DNA of 11,863 nt. Origin: Deltaproteobacteria bacterium (GTDB lineage: Bacteria; Myxococcota_A; UBA9160). Both the position numbers and the translations under genes were made by a program. Position 1 is the first letter of the stretch, and each line of letters starts with the position of its first letter. The DNA is taken from positions 984 to 12,846 of the forward strand of contig DOUU01000219.1 in the NCBI GenBank assembly GCA_003520425.1. The letters are read 5' to 3'. The notes beneath the pieces were generated by a model. The model was given only the letters and a program-made list of their open reading frames with translations. It was not told where the DNA came from and did not search any database. Positions 1 through 8,630 of the stretch are shown here, in pieces.

Positions 1-114
1 TCCGGTCATACAACTCGCCACTGCACGAATCCGTGGTACACCAATCGTCCGCATTGTCACGGACTGTGGCCCGCGATCCCCATCGGACACGGGAGTCAGC
101 AGACCCCCTCCCGG
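1..114. other. Left edge, no gene seen
   Basis: No open frame with coding character was found here. The stretch lies just downstream of the stop codon of the first minus-strand gene. A weak inverted repeat (TCCGTG near 30 and CACGGA near 58) is present, but its arms are only 6 bp, the loop is long and there is no T tract, so I do not call a terminator. Confidence 0.4.
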
Positions 115-759
115 CTACCCCTGGGGCGCGGACTTCTTGCCCGACTTCGCCTTCTTGGCCGGCTCGACCGTGATCGCCATCGCCTCGGTATAGGTGGCGA
201 CGAGCTTGTCACCCACCTTCGCCTTCTCTAGGTGCACCTCGGGCCCGGCCTTCACTTGGTAGAGGTTGCCCTGCGGTCCCTCGAACACCACCATCCGGTT
301 CTTCATATCGATGGCCGTGATGGTGACGGTGGCCCGGACGGCGGCGGCAATCCCGCCTCCTGGCTGCTCGCCGGGTGCGGCCCGGCCGGCCGCCACGGCA
401 GCCTCCGGCTCCACCGGGGCCTCACCCGGTGTCTGCATCTGCATCATCAGTCCTTGGACGTACTTGACGACCACCTTGTCGCCGACATGCACCTGCTCGA
501 GGTTGCGGACCTCCGGCCCAACCTTGATGGTCTCGGTCTTGCCGTGGGCTTCCTCAAGCGTGACCTCCCGGCTGTTGAGGTCGAGCGCCTTCACCGTGGC
601 GGTCACCTTGAAGCCACGCGACGCCGCCACCTTGCCAGGCGTCCCCGTGGACTTCATCTCCATCGGCCCGGTTGCCTGTCCGCTGTCTTGCGCAGCGCCC
701 ACAGTCGCCGCGAGAACCACGGCCGCGGCGGATGCGATCAGCAATCTTGTCGGCTTCAT
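115..759 (-). CDS. Secreted protein with two tandem copies of a small beta-rich domain
   Basis: The 214-aa product starts with a Sec-type signal peptide (MKPTRLL, a hydrophobic Ala/Val core at residues 8-22, likely cleavage near A22-A23), so it should be periplasmic. The start is ATG at 759, preceded by AAGGGGAG at good spacing; the frame stays open further upstream to 990 but without signal-peptide character there. Two similar units follow, at about residues 51-105 and 142-198. Both read D-[LM]-x-x-R, a beta-strand pattern, then VK-x-GPEV, a conserved VGDK and a closing strand ending in Y. The linker (110-140) is rich in Ala, Gly, Pro and Glu, and the C-terminus is Lys-rich. The look is that of the short secreted hypothetical proteins annotated near DUF5666. 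I know no proven function, and a ligand or metal role would be a guess. It is 181 bp downstream of the hydroxylase gene on the same strand and has its own ribosome binding site. Confidence 0.75.
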   Translation of the reverse strand: MKPTRLLIASAAAVVLAATVGAAQDSGQATGPMEMKSTGTPGKVAASRGFKVTATVKALDLNSREVTLEEAHGKTETIKVGPEVRNLEQVHVGDKVVVKYVQGLMMQMQTPGEAPVEPEAAVAAGRAAPGEQPGGGIAAAVRATVTITAIDMKNRMVVFEGPQGNLYQVKAGPEVHLEKAKVGDKLVATYTEAMAITVEPAKKAKSGKKSAPQG

Positions 760-904
760 GGTGACTCCCCTTTTCGAGTAGGTGGACAGGTGCACGGCGC
801 GATCCGTGCTGGATTGCCCCGTCAACGTTTTGAATGGTAGTCTGCCCATAAGGAGCGGAGTTGTGAAACCAATTCCGCAAGGGAACTTCACCTTCTCGCA
901 GCCT

Positions 905-921
905 GTTCCTCCGAAAGGAAC
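905..921 (-). other. Small hairpin downstream of the hydroxylase gene
   Basis: GTTCCT and AGGAAC form a perfect 6-bp stem around a 5-nt loop that reads TTCGG on the minus strand. It lies 20 nt past the stop codon of the minus-strand hydroxylase gene (stop at 941-943). There is no T run after it, so it may be a weak terminator or mRNA-end structure. The rest of the 760-940 gap shows only the ribosome binding site of the 759 gene. Confidence 0.3.
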
Positions 922-940
922 GGTCCGTCGCGCGCCGTAC

Positions 941-1921
941 CTACCGCGGCCCCTGAGTCTCGCTGGCGGATAAGGACACCTGGCCTTCAAACACTGCAGA
1001 TCGTTCCACTTGGGGGCTCACGCGAGAGGCCCAGTCGGGACTCCGAAAAGGGTAGATCATCTGTTGCCAAAACCCCGCAGGCACCGATTCCGGGGCGCCA
1101 TATCTCTCCGGCATTGACCGATCTCGTGGAAGGTAGATCGTGCCAAACAGTCGGTCGAAGATCACGAAATGGGGCGCAAAGTTCTTGTTGTAAGCCTCGG
1201 GGTAGGCTTCGGAATCATCGCAGTGATGCCAGTGATGAAACTGCGGACTGGCAACAATCCAGCGCAGAAATCCGAAACTGATCCTCGTGTTCGAATGATT
1301 CAAGAATCCTTGAAATCCAAGAACGATTGTGTAGGCAAGCAGTGGAGCGCTGGCAAAACCGAGACAAAAAATGGGGATGAACTGAAAGCAATCTCCTAAG
1401 ATTTTGTCGACCGGGTGCAACCGAACATTGGCCAGCCAATCCATCCGTCGCGAACTGTGATGAACTCTATGGAATCGCCACAACCAGGCGTATTGGTGAA
1501 GAGCGCGGTGCAACAGGTAAGCCAGGAAGTCCGCGACAATCACAAGCTCCAGAAATTGAACCCATGCAGGTTGGGTTGCCACAATGCTGCTCGAGTCCAG
1601 ACCGCCGAGCTGACGAATCAGCAACATCGCCCCGAAGCTCATTGCATCGCTGAACTTTCCCACGAAGCAGCCCGCGACGTAGTAGATGACGTCTGTCGTC
1701 CACCCGGGACGAAACACGGGCTGTTGGCGCAGAGCAACCAATCGCTCCAGCGGCACAAACACGAGTGCAAACATGAGGAGACCAATCACGATCTGTAAGC
1801 CAACCGGAGCAGACAAATGCGTGAATCCCAAATGACTGGTCGCATTTGAAGGGACCTGATCCTGTAGAGCACTTTCGCTCGCAGGGGTCCCTCCCAAGTT
1901 CCTGACACAGTCTTGCAGCAA
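941..1921 (-). CDS. Sterol desaturase / fatty acid hydroxylase family membrane protein
   Basis: The product is an integral membrane di-iron oxygenase that would hydroxylate or desaturate a lipid or other hydrophobic substrate. The family's histidine clusters are present in order: HRALH (residues 138-142), HRVHH (151-155), a lone H209 in FLNHSN, and HHWHH (229-233). Hydrophobic segments lie at about 40-58, 76-92, 121-137 and 180-205. At up to 326 aa the length is normal for the family. The start is unsure: the longest frame opens at a TTG (1921) with no clear ribosome binding site, and no in-frame ATG comes before the first hydrophobic segment. Internal TTG codons at residues 9 and 31 are alternatives. 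GC content is visibly low: 42% at 1261-1320 and 50% at 1321-1380, against 78% in a pckA line (2401-2460). This suggests a different origin from its neighbours. The substrate cannot be told from sequence. Confidence 0.92.
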   Translation of the reverse strand: MLQDCVRNLGGTPASESALQDQVPSNATSHLGFTHLSAPVGLQIVIGLLMFALVFVPLERLVALRQQPVFRPGWTTDVIYYVAGCFVGKFSDAMSFGAMLLIRQLGGLDSSSIVATQPAWVQFLELVIVADFLAYLLHRALHQYAWLWRFHRVHHSSRRMDWLANVRLHPVDKILGDCFQFIPIFCLGFASAPLLAYTIVLGFQGFLNHSNTRISFGFLRWIVASPQFHHWHHCDDSEAYPEAYNKNFAPHFVIFDRLFGTIYLPRDRSMPERYGAPESVPAGFWQQMIYPFRSPDWASRVSPQVERSAVFEGQVSLSASETQGPR

Positions 1922-2289
1922 TCATGCCCGGTCTCTACGCGGGACTACGAGCCCTTTTCGTGGCTGCCTGTCGCAACAAGGGATCCTGCCTGAGGCAAAT
2001 TACCGCGCCAAGGTTGGCCGAGATTTCACATGAAGCCACGAGAAGTGAAGTGAATAGGGCCGTCCCCCTTCGCTCGGGAGCCCGCGACCCAGGTGCGTCT
2101 CGAGCTTGAGGTCAAAGCGCTCAAAGCCCTCAAGAGCGAGGCCGAGCCCGCCGCGGCCATTCCCTGCAGCATGCCAGTGTGTGGGGCATCGCATGGTCCC
2201 TCGCAAATGCACTTCGATTGATTTGTTGAAATTCGCTGCACAGCGAGTCTTGAGCGGTTTCTTCCGACGAACGGTTGGCTTCGCACCGG
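1922..2289. other. Intergenic region between hydroxylase gene and pckA
   Basis: This stretch lies upstream of the hydroxylase gene and downstream of pckA, both on the minus strand. I see no convincing gene. The open frames have no ribosome binding site and resemble no family I know. One short plus-strand frame (GTG at 2093 to TGA at 2221) gives a Lys/Leu/Glu-rich start but has no Shine-Dalgarno. The hydroxylase promoter should be here, but no clear -35/-10 pair could be read. Confidence 0.4.
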
Positions 2290-2311
2290 CTCTCGCCGTG
2301 CACGGCGAGAG
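2290..2311 (-). terminator. 22-bp perfect palindrome after pckA, possible terminator
   Basis: CTCTCGCCG and CGGCGAGAG flank a central TGCA, so the 22 bp are a perfect palindrome and fold into a 9-bp GC-rich hairpin with a 4-nt loop. It starts 7 nt past the pckA stop codon, the expected place for a 3' hairpin. No T tract follows on the minus strand, so it may act as a Rho-dependent or mRNA-stabilising end rather than a classic intrinsic terminator. A protein-binding site is also possible, given the perfect symmetry. Confidence 0.45.
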
Positions 2312-2318
2312 GTGGTCG

Positions 2319-3896
<1,578 letters not shown>

Positions 3897-4343
3897 GAAA
3901 GGTACTCCCCAGAGCGTCCGCCCCGTGAGCAGGAACATGGACAATAGCTCGCGCGAAGGTCAAGCGGGCGAACTGCTCGCTTCATTGTAGGGCGCGGCGG
4001 CAGGTTCGAGATCAGCGTAGAGCGAGAGTCCTGGCGGGTCCTCGCGCCGGCCAGCCGCCAGGACTGGCGCACCGTCGGAGCACCCTCCCATGACTCGTCG
4101 AGGCAGGGTGCCGCGGGCGCGATCCGGACGGTGCATCCTTCTCCAGTTCCCCTAGGGAGCACAAAGAACTCGCCGAAGCGCCCAATGATCTGCACGACCC
4201 CCTCGGCGGAGCGTCGCTCAGCGAGAACCTTTGCGGCGTCCCCCTTCCCCAGTTGCTTTCGCCGCCGCGCTCCTCGCCGCCCCTTCCCGTCACTGATAGG
4301 TTAGCCACGCAGACAGGCTGTCCCGACATCCCGGGGGGGCGCT
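3897..4343. promoter_or_regulatory. Divergent intergenic region between pckA and the transporter gene
   Basis: These 447 bp must carry the control signals of two divergent genes. Seen directly are GGGGAG at 3905-3910 (the pckA ribosome binding site on the minus strand), an 8-bp inverted repeat at 3962-3982 with one G-T pair, the 11-bp inverted repeat listed separately, and a G-rich run just before the transporter ATG that could serve as its ribosome binding site. No convincing -35/-10 pair was found on either strand. A minus-strand frame from 4300 downward has coding-like third positions but neither start nor stop in the gap (see findings). Confidence 0.5.
4027..4065. repeat. 11-bp perfect inverted repeat upstream of pckA
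   Basis: AGTCCTGGCGG (4027-4037) and CCGCCAGGACT (4055-4065) pair perfectly across a 17-nt GC-rich spacer. The site is about 130 bp upstream of the pckA start and about 280 bp upstream of the transporter start. Neither side has a T run, so it is unlikely to be an intrinsic terminator. It could be a regulator's operator or a structured pckA 5' leader. Confidence 0.5.
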
Positions 4344-6083
4344 ATGCCTTGGTTCCAGCAGCTGCTCTTCGACTCCCACGCAATCGCCTCCGGCCTGTTC
4401 CTGCTCTCGTTCACGATCGCCACTGGCCTGGCACTCGGTGCGCTGCGCCTTCGGAGCATCCGGCTCGGAGTCGCGGGGGTGCTCTTCAGCGGACTTCTGA
4501 TCGGTCACTTGGGCTTTGCGCCCGATCCCACCGTCGTCGATTTTGCGCGAGAGTTCGGTTTGATCCTTTTCGTTTACACGGTCGGGCTCGCAGTGGGTCC
4601 TGGATTCTTCAACGCCCTCCGAACTCAAGGACTGCGTTCGAACCTGATAGCGCTTGGGGTGGTGCTGGGAGGTCTTGGGCTCACCGTTGCTTCGATCGAG
4701 CTGGGCGGCATCTCGCCCGCAGTCGCCGTCGGTCTCTTCAGCGGCGGGACGACCAACACACCAAGCCTCGCCGCCGCAACCCAGGCGCTCGAGGAGAGCA
4801 CGCTGTCGCATGACGCCATGCAGCGGGCGCTCACCGAAGCGGGGGTCTCGCTTGGCCCGGTAGCACCCGAGCAGATGCACGAAGAGGTCGCAAAGCTCCC
4901 CGGGGTCGGATACGCCGTTTCCTACCCCTTCGGGATCATCGGCATCATCCTCCTCTTTGCCGCCCTGCCGCGACTCTTCCGGCTTGACCCCGTGCAGGAA
5001 GGCGAGGCGATCGAACGGCTGATTAAGCAAAGCACACCGCCGCTTGAGCGTGTCGCGATTCGGGTCGCAAAAAGAGAACTCCACGATGTCGAGCTGGGCC
5101 AGATCCCCGGGGCGCCGTGGGGATCCGTCGTTGTGAGCCGCATCGTGCGCGGGCGCGAGCAGTTCGTGGGCCAAGCCGGCTTTCGGCTGGCCTACGACGA
5201 TGTCCTCCTCGCGGTCGGGCCCGCCGCGGAGCTCGAACGCTTGACGATCAACGTTGGCGAGCGGGCTGACATCGATCCCCTGGAGCTTCCCAGCACCCTG
5301 ATGCACCGCTGGGTCTTGGTGAGCCGCAAGTCATGGGTCCGGCGGGGGCTCGCCGAGCTCGACCTTCTCGGCCGATACGGTGTCCAACTAACCCGCGTCC
5401 GTCGCGCTGAAGTTGAAATGCAGCCGCGGGCCGATCTGCGTCTCGCCCTCGGTGACCGGCTCCGCGTCGTCGGGACGCCCGAGGCAGTTGCGGCTGTCGC
5501 AGCGGAGACCGGCGACTCTCCCCGTGCACTTGAGGAGCCCGAGCTGATCGCTGTCTTCTCGGGCATTGCGCTCGGAGTCGTGATCGGAAGTTGCCCCATC
5601 TCCCTCCCCGGCATCCCGGCACCTGTGAAGCTCGGGCTCGCGGGCGGGCCGCTCCTCGTGGCGCTCCTGCTCGCACGAGTCCAGCGCATCGGGCCTCTCG
5701 TCTTCTATTTGCCCCGCTCAGCCAGCATGGCCCTTCGGGATACGGGAGTCGCCATCTTCCTCGCTTCCGTGGGCCTGAAGAGCGGGGACCGTTTCCTCGC
5801 CGCGTTGACCCAGGGCCAAGGCGTCTGGTGGATGGTCTGGGGTGCAGCAATCACTCTTTTGCCACTCCTCCTCGTGGCGCTCGTAGCGTATCTCCGCTTG
5901 GGCCTCCCCTACGCGACACTCCTTGGCGTGCTGGCCGGGAGCATGACGGACCCGCCGGCACTGGCCTTTGCCAACGCTCAGACTCGGTCGGAAGCGCCGT
6001 CGCTCCCTTACGCAACGGTCTACCCGCTGACCATGATTCTGCGAGTCGTCCTCGCGCAAGTCATGATTTTGACGTGGGCCTAG
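4344..6083 (+). CDS. Putative transporter of the AspT/YidE/YbjL family
   Basis: This is an inner-membrane protein of the aspartate:alanine exchanger family (TC 2.A.81), 579 aa against about 540-560 for the known members. Two hydrophobic halves flank a soluble centre. The first half spans about residues 10-210 and holds the signature GGTTNTPSLAAATQAL (134-149). Two RCK_C/TrkA_C-type regulatory domains follow at about 236-300 and 318-390. The second half spans about 400-579 and has the matching degenerate signature GSMTDPPALAFANAQT (532-547). The internal duplication is typical of the family. The start is ATG at 4344 after a G-rich run. The substrate cannot be read from sequence: AspT exchanges aspartate and alanine, while YidE and YbjL are uncharacterised. 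RCK_C domains usually bind small ligands, which suggests gating by a metabolite. It is a single gene, divergent from pckA. Confidence 0.93.
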   Translation: MPWFQQLLFDSHAIASGLFLLSFTIATGLALGALRLRSIRLGVAGVLFSGLLIGHLGFAPDPTVVDFAREFGLILFVYTVGLAVGPGFFNALRTQGLRSNLIALGVVLGGLGLTVASIELGGISPAVAVGLFSGGTTNTPSLAAATQALEESTLSHDAMQRALTEAGVSLGPVAPEQMHEEVAKLPGVGYAVSYPFGIIGIILLFAALPRLFRLDPVQEGEAIERLIKQSTPPLERVAIRVAKRELHDVELGQIPGAPWGSVVVSRIVRGREQFVGQAGFRLAYDDVLLAVGPAAELERLTINVGERADIDPLELPSTLMHRWVLVSRKSWVRRGLAELDLLGRYGVQLTRVRRAEVEMQPRADLRLALGDRLRVVGTPEAVAAVAAETGDSPRALEEPELIAVFSGIALGVVIGSCPISLPGIPAPVKLGLAGGPLLVALLLARVQRIGPLVFYLPRSASMALRDTGVAIFLASVGLKSGDRFLAALTQGQGVWWMVWGAAITLLPLLLVALVAYLRLGLPYATLLGVLAGSMTDPPALAFANAQTRSEAPSLPYATVYPLTMILRVVLAQVMILTWA

Positions 6084-6391
6084 AAGCGCCTCGGTTTTTC
6101 AACTCCAGGGATTCTTCCTGCGAAGGTGTCATAGACCATCGGCGTATCAGTCAGCCTTTGTGCAAAGATGATTCAAGAAACCTTCACTCTACAGGGAGCC
6201 GTAAGGCGGTAGCGGGATCTGTGAGGCAGCCCGGCCCGACGATGGCGACAACTCCCGCCTTTCGCCGGGAGACAATGCACGATATGTACTATCAAACCCA
6301 GGCATTCCCAACGATTGCCGACTCGAGGGACGGCGCGCCGGTAACAGCGTAGCGAGAGGCGCCTTCTTCCGCATTCCTGAAGGGACAGCGA
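6084..6391. other. Intergenic region before the permease operon
   Basis: These 308 bp separate the transporter gene from the permease pair, so the operon promoter should be here, but no clear promoter hexamers were found. A T5 run at 6096-6100 follows the transporter stop without a convincing hairpin. A hairpin (CTCCCG 6252-6257, CGGGAG 6266-6271) lies mid-gap. A 36-codon frame (ATG 6242 to TAG 6352) has no good ribosome binding site and I do not call it. GAAGGGA at 6378-6384 is the ribosome binding site of the GTG-started permease at 6392. Confidence 0.45.
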
Positions 6392-7489
6392 GTGCTGTTT
6401 ACTCTTCTCAAAGACCTCCGGCTCATCTTTCGCGATCGCTGGTTCGTTTTCCTCTCGATCGTAGGCCCGATCCTCATCATCAGCATCATCTCCGCGGCGC
6501 TTCTCGAGACAGGTGCCAGGCCAGCGCTGTCGATTGCGATCGTCAACGAAGATGGCGGACCTGTCGCGAGGGAGTTCGAGAAGGTGCTCTCCGATTTCGC
6601 CACCGTCGTGGAAGTCAGCCGCAAAGATGCAGTGCGCTTCGTGGTCGATCTCAACCGCGGCCCGATGGCCGTCGTTTTTCCCCGCAACCTGAGCGAGAAC
6701 TATCGGCACGGCAGGCCCACGGAGATCACTCTCTTGACCGATCCTGCTCAGGAGGATGCGGTACACGCGGCAAAGACGCTCTTGCTGCTCATGGAGAAGC
6801 GAGCGCAGGCACTGGCTGACCCCTTCGCCCAGCAGATGATTCGCCTCCAAGAGCGAAATCTCACGGGAAACCGGCTCGGCATTACGCTCTTCGAGCAGAA
6901 CCTGCCAGGATTTTGCATCATGTTTGTTCTGGTAGCCGTGATCTTCAATGCATCGCTCGGCGTACACAACGAGCGTGAGTGGGGGACTCTGCCCCGATTG
7001 CTCGCAGCCCCCGCAGGACTCCACCGGATCCTGATTGGCGCACTCGGAGCGCGCTTCATCCTCGGCGTCCTCGAGATGATGATCCTGCTCGTGTGGAGCC
7101 ATTTCGCGTTCGGGGTCTCGCTTGGCTCCTCGCCCGCTGCCCTTGTGGTCCTCACGTGTGCTGTGGTGCTTCCCACCGTAACGACAGGACTGCTTGTCGC
7201 TGCCGTGAGTCGCACACGCGAGCAGGCTCAGCCCCTCGGCCTCGCCCTCGTCATGGTGCTCTCCGGTCTCGGAGGGCTGTGGTGGCCAGAGTCGATGGCG
7301 CCCGAGTGGATACGAAGCGTCTCCCGCGTGGCGTATACGACCTGGGCGATGCAAGGCATGAACGATCTCGTGCTGCGGGACAGAGGACTCCCAGCCCTGA
7401 CGCAGCCGGTAGTGGTCTTGACGGGCTACGGGATCGCCACGTTTGCGCTCGGCCTCTGGCTATTCCGGCTCCGCCACAGCTTGCGTTGA
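6392..7489 (+). CDS. ABC-2 type exporter permease, first of a tandem pair
   Basis: This is an inner-membrane subunit of an ABC exporter, 365 aa. The layout is the long ABC-2 (ABC2_membrane_3-like) form. A short cytoplasmic start (KDLRLIFRDR) precedes TM1 (about 19-38). A large extracytoplasmic domain (about 40-170) follows, then a cluster of membrane segments from about 172 to 298 and a last one at about 338-357. The motif NEREWGTLPRLLAAP (193-207) is the cytoplasmic coupling segment normally seen as ERE-x-GT-hydrophobic-RL after the second membrane helix. The start is GTG at 6392, supported by GAAGGGA just upstream. The second permease begins 24 bp after the stop, so the two are surely cotranscribed. 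The nearest ABC-2-type ATPase is the minus-strand gene at the right edge, its likely partner. The substrate is unknown; families with this shape export lipids, antibiotics or ions. Confidence 0.92.
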   Translation: MLFTLLKDLRLIFRDRWFVFLSIVGPILIISIISAALLETGARPALSIAIVNEDGGPVAREFEKVLSDFATVVEVSRKDAVRFVVDLNRGPMAVVFPRNLSENYRHGRPTEITLLTDPAQEDAVHAAKTLLLLMEKRAQALADPFAQQMIRLQERNLTGNRLGITLFEQNLPGFCIMFVLVAVIFNASLGVHNEREWGTLPRLLAAPAGLHRILIGALGARFILGVLEMMILLVWSHFAFGVSLGSSPAALVVLTCAVVLPTVTTGLLVAAVSRTREQAQPLGLALVMVLSGLGGLWWPESMAPEWIRSVSRVAYTTWAMQGMNDLVLRDRGLPALTQPVVVLTGYGIATFALGLWLFRLRHSLR

Positions 7490-7513
7490 TGTCGGTGCCA
7501 GGAGATCCAAAGA

Positions 7514-8608
7514 ATGGTTGCCATCTTCCTGAAGGATCTTCGCCTTCTCCTCCGCGACGCCAGCGCGCTGGTCCTTTCCCTCCTCGCACCCATCGCAATG
7601 ATCACGATCATCACATTCGGTCGCTACGAGAGCGAACCTCCCCGTCCGCTCGTGCCCGTTGTGGACTACGACGAGGGGCCGGTCGCCGGAGCCTTCGTCG
7701 AACTCCTCGGCCGGCACGCGAATGTCGCCGTGATGGACCAAGCCGGTGCCGAGCGCGTCGTCCGCGACCTCAATCGGGCACCGGCGGCCATCATCTTTCC
7801 GGAAGGTCTGAGCAAGCGCTACCTGCAGGGCCAACCGAGTACGATCACCATGTTGACGGATCCGGCACAGGGCGTCGCGCTCGACGACGTCCGAGCGTTG
7901 CTGCTCGTGATGGACCGCGATGCGGCAGAGCTCGCGGATCCGTTGCACGAGGAGCTCCTCGTGTATCAGGATCGCAATGTGACTGGCAGAGACCGCGCCT
8001 CGAAATCTCGGGAACAAAACGTCCCGGGCTTCGCGTTGATGTTTGTGCTCCTGGCCGTGGTATTCGGAACTTCGTCGGCGATGCACGATGAGCGAAGTTG
8101 GGGCACCTTGCCGCGTCTTCTTCTCGCTCCCGCGCGTTTCACGCGGCTCTTCGTCGGAAAACTCGGCGTCCGGGTCGTCCTCGGCTTCGTACAATTGCTC
8201 GTGCTCCTCCTTTGGGGCCGGCTCGTCTTCGGGATCTCTCTCGGTCCCTCCATACCCGCGCTCCTCTTGCTGACCGCTGCGATCGCGTTCGCGACTGCCG
8301 CGCTCGGACTTTTGATCGGGGCGGTTGCCGCGACGCGGGAGCAGACCCTGCCCCTCAGCCTCGCAGCGACTCTCGGTCTTTCTGCGCTCTGTGGGCTGTG
8401 GTGGCCGCTCAGCTTCGTCCCGGCATGGCTCCGCAATCTCGGTCAGCTCTTCTTCCCGACCTGGGCCATGTACGGGATGACCGACCTCATCTTGCGAGAG
8501 CGCGGTCTTGGAGCGACGCTTCTGCCGGTCGGCGTGACGGTGATGCAAGGGGCGGCATTGCTGGCGATCGGCCTTTGGATATTCCGAGCGCGGTACATGC
8601 CCCGATGA
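7514..8608 (+). CDS. ABC-2 type exporter permease, second of a tandem pair
   Basis: This is a paralogue of the preceding gene with the same length (364 aa) and topology: TM1 at about 17-36, a large extracytoplasmic domain at 37-168, clustered helices at about 170-298 and a last helix near 338-357. Shared landmarks in the same order are KDLRL at the start, DLNR-x-P, LTDPAQ, ADP, N-[LV]-TG, QN-x-PGF, MFVL, the coupling motif ERSWGTLPRLLLAP (193-206), GLWWP and TWAM. A clear AGGAG lies 8 nt before the ATG. The pair probably arose by tandem duplication and would form the heterodimeric membrane part of one exporter, as in linearmycin-resistance-type systems with one ATPase and two permeases. The stop is 22 bp from the stop of the convergent sulfotransferase gene. 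Confidence 0.92.
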   Translation: MVAIFLKDLRLLLRDASALVLSLLAPIAMITIITFGRYESEPPRPLVPVVDYDEGPVAGAFVELLGRHANVAVMDQAGAERVVRDLNRAPAAIIFPEGLSKRYLQGQPSTITMLTDPAQGVALDDVRALLLVMDRDAAELADPLHEELLVYQDRNVTGRDRASKSREQNVPGFALMFVLLAVVFGTSSAMHDERSWGTLPRLLLAPARFTRLFVGKLGVRVVLGFVQLLVLLLWGRLVFGISLGPSIPALLLLTAAIAFATAALGLLIGAVAATREQTLPLSLAATLGLSALCGLWWPLSFVPAWLRNLGQLFFPTWAMYGMTDLILRERGLGATLLPVGVTVMQGAALLAIGLWIFRARYMPR

Positions 8609-8630
8609 CCGAAGGCGTCTCGAGAGGGAC

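Noticed and set aside
2093..2221. Short GTG-started frame with a Lys/Leu/Glu-rich beginning
   Set aside because: No Shine-Dalgarno sequence, only 42 residues, and the C-terminal half does not look protein-like.
3928..3960. Possible pckA promoter with TTGACC and TATTGT on the minus strand
   Set aside because: The two hexamers are separated by only 11 bp, too close for a sigma-70 promoter.
6084..6110. T5 run after the transporter stop as an intrinsic terminator
   Set aside because: No stable stem precedes the T run; the bases before it do not form a paired stem of useful length.
6242..6352. 36-codon frame before the permease operon
   Set aside because: There is no convincing ribosome binding site and no family resemblance, and the length is well within chance for this GC content.
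6173..7354. Minus-strand open frame of 393 codons
   Set aside because: It runs antisense to the first permease, which has a ribosome binding site, membrane helices and an ABC-2 motif. The composition (His/Glu/Asp/Arg-rich) is that of an antisense shadow.
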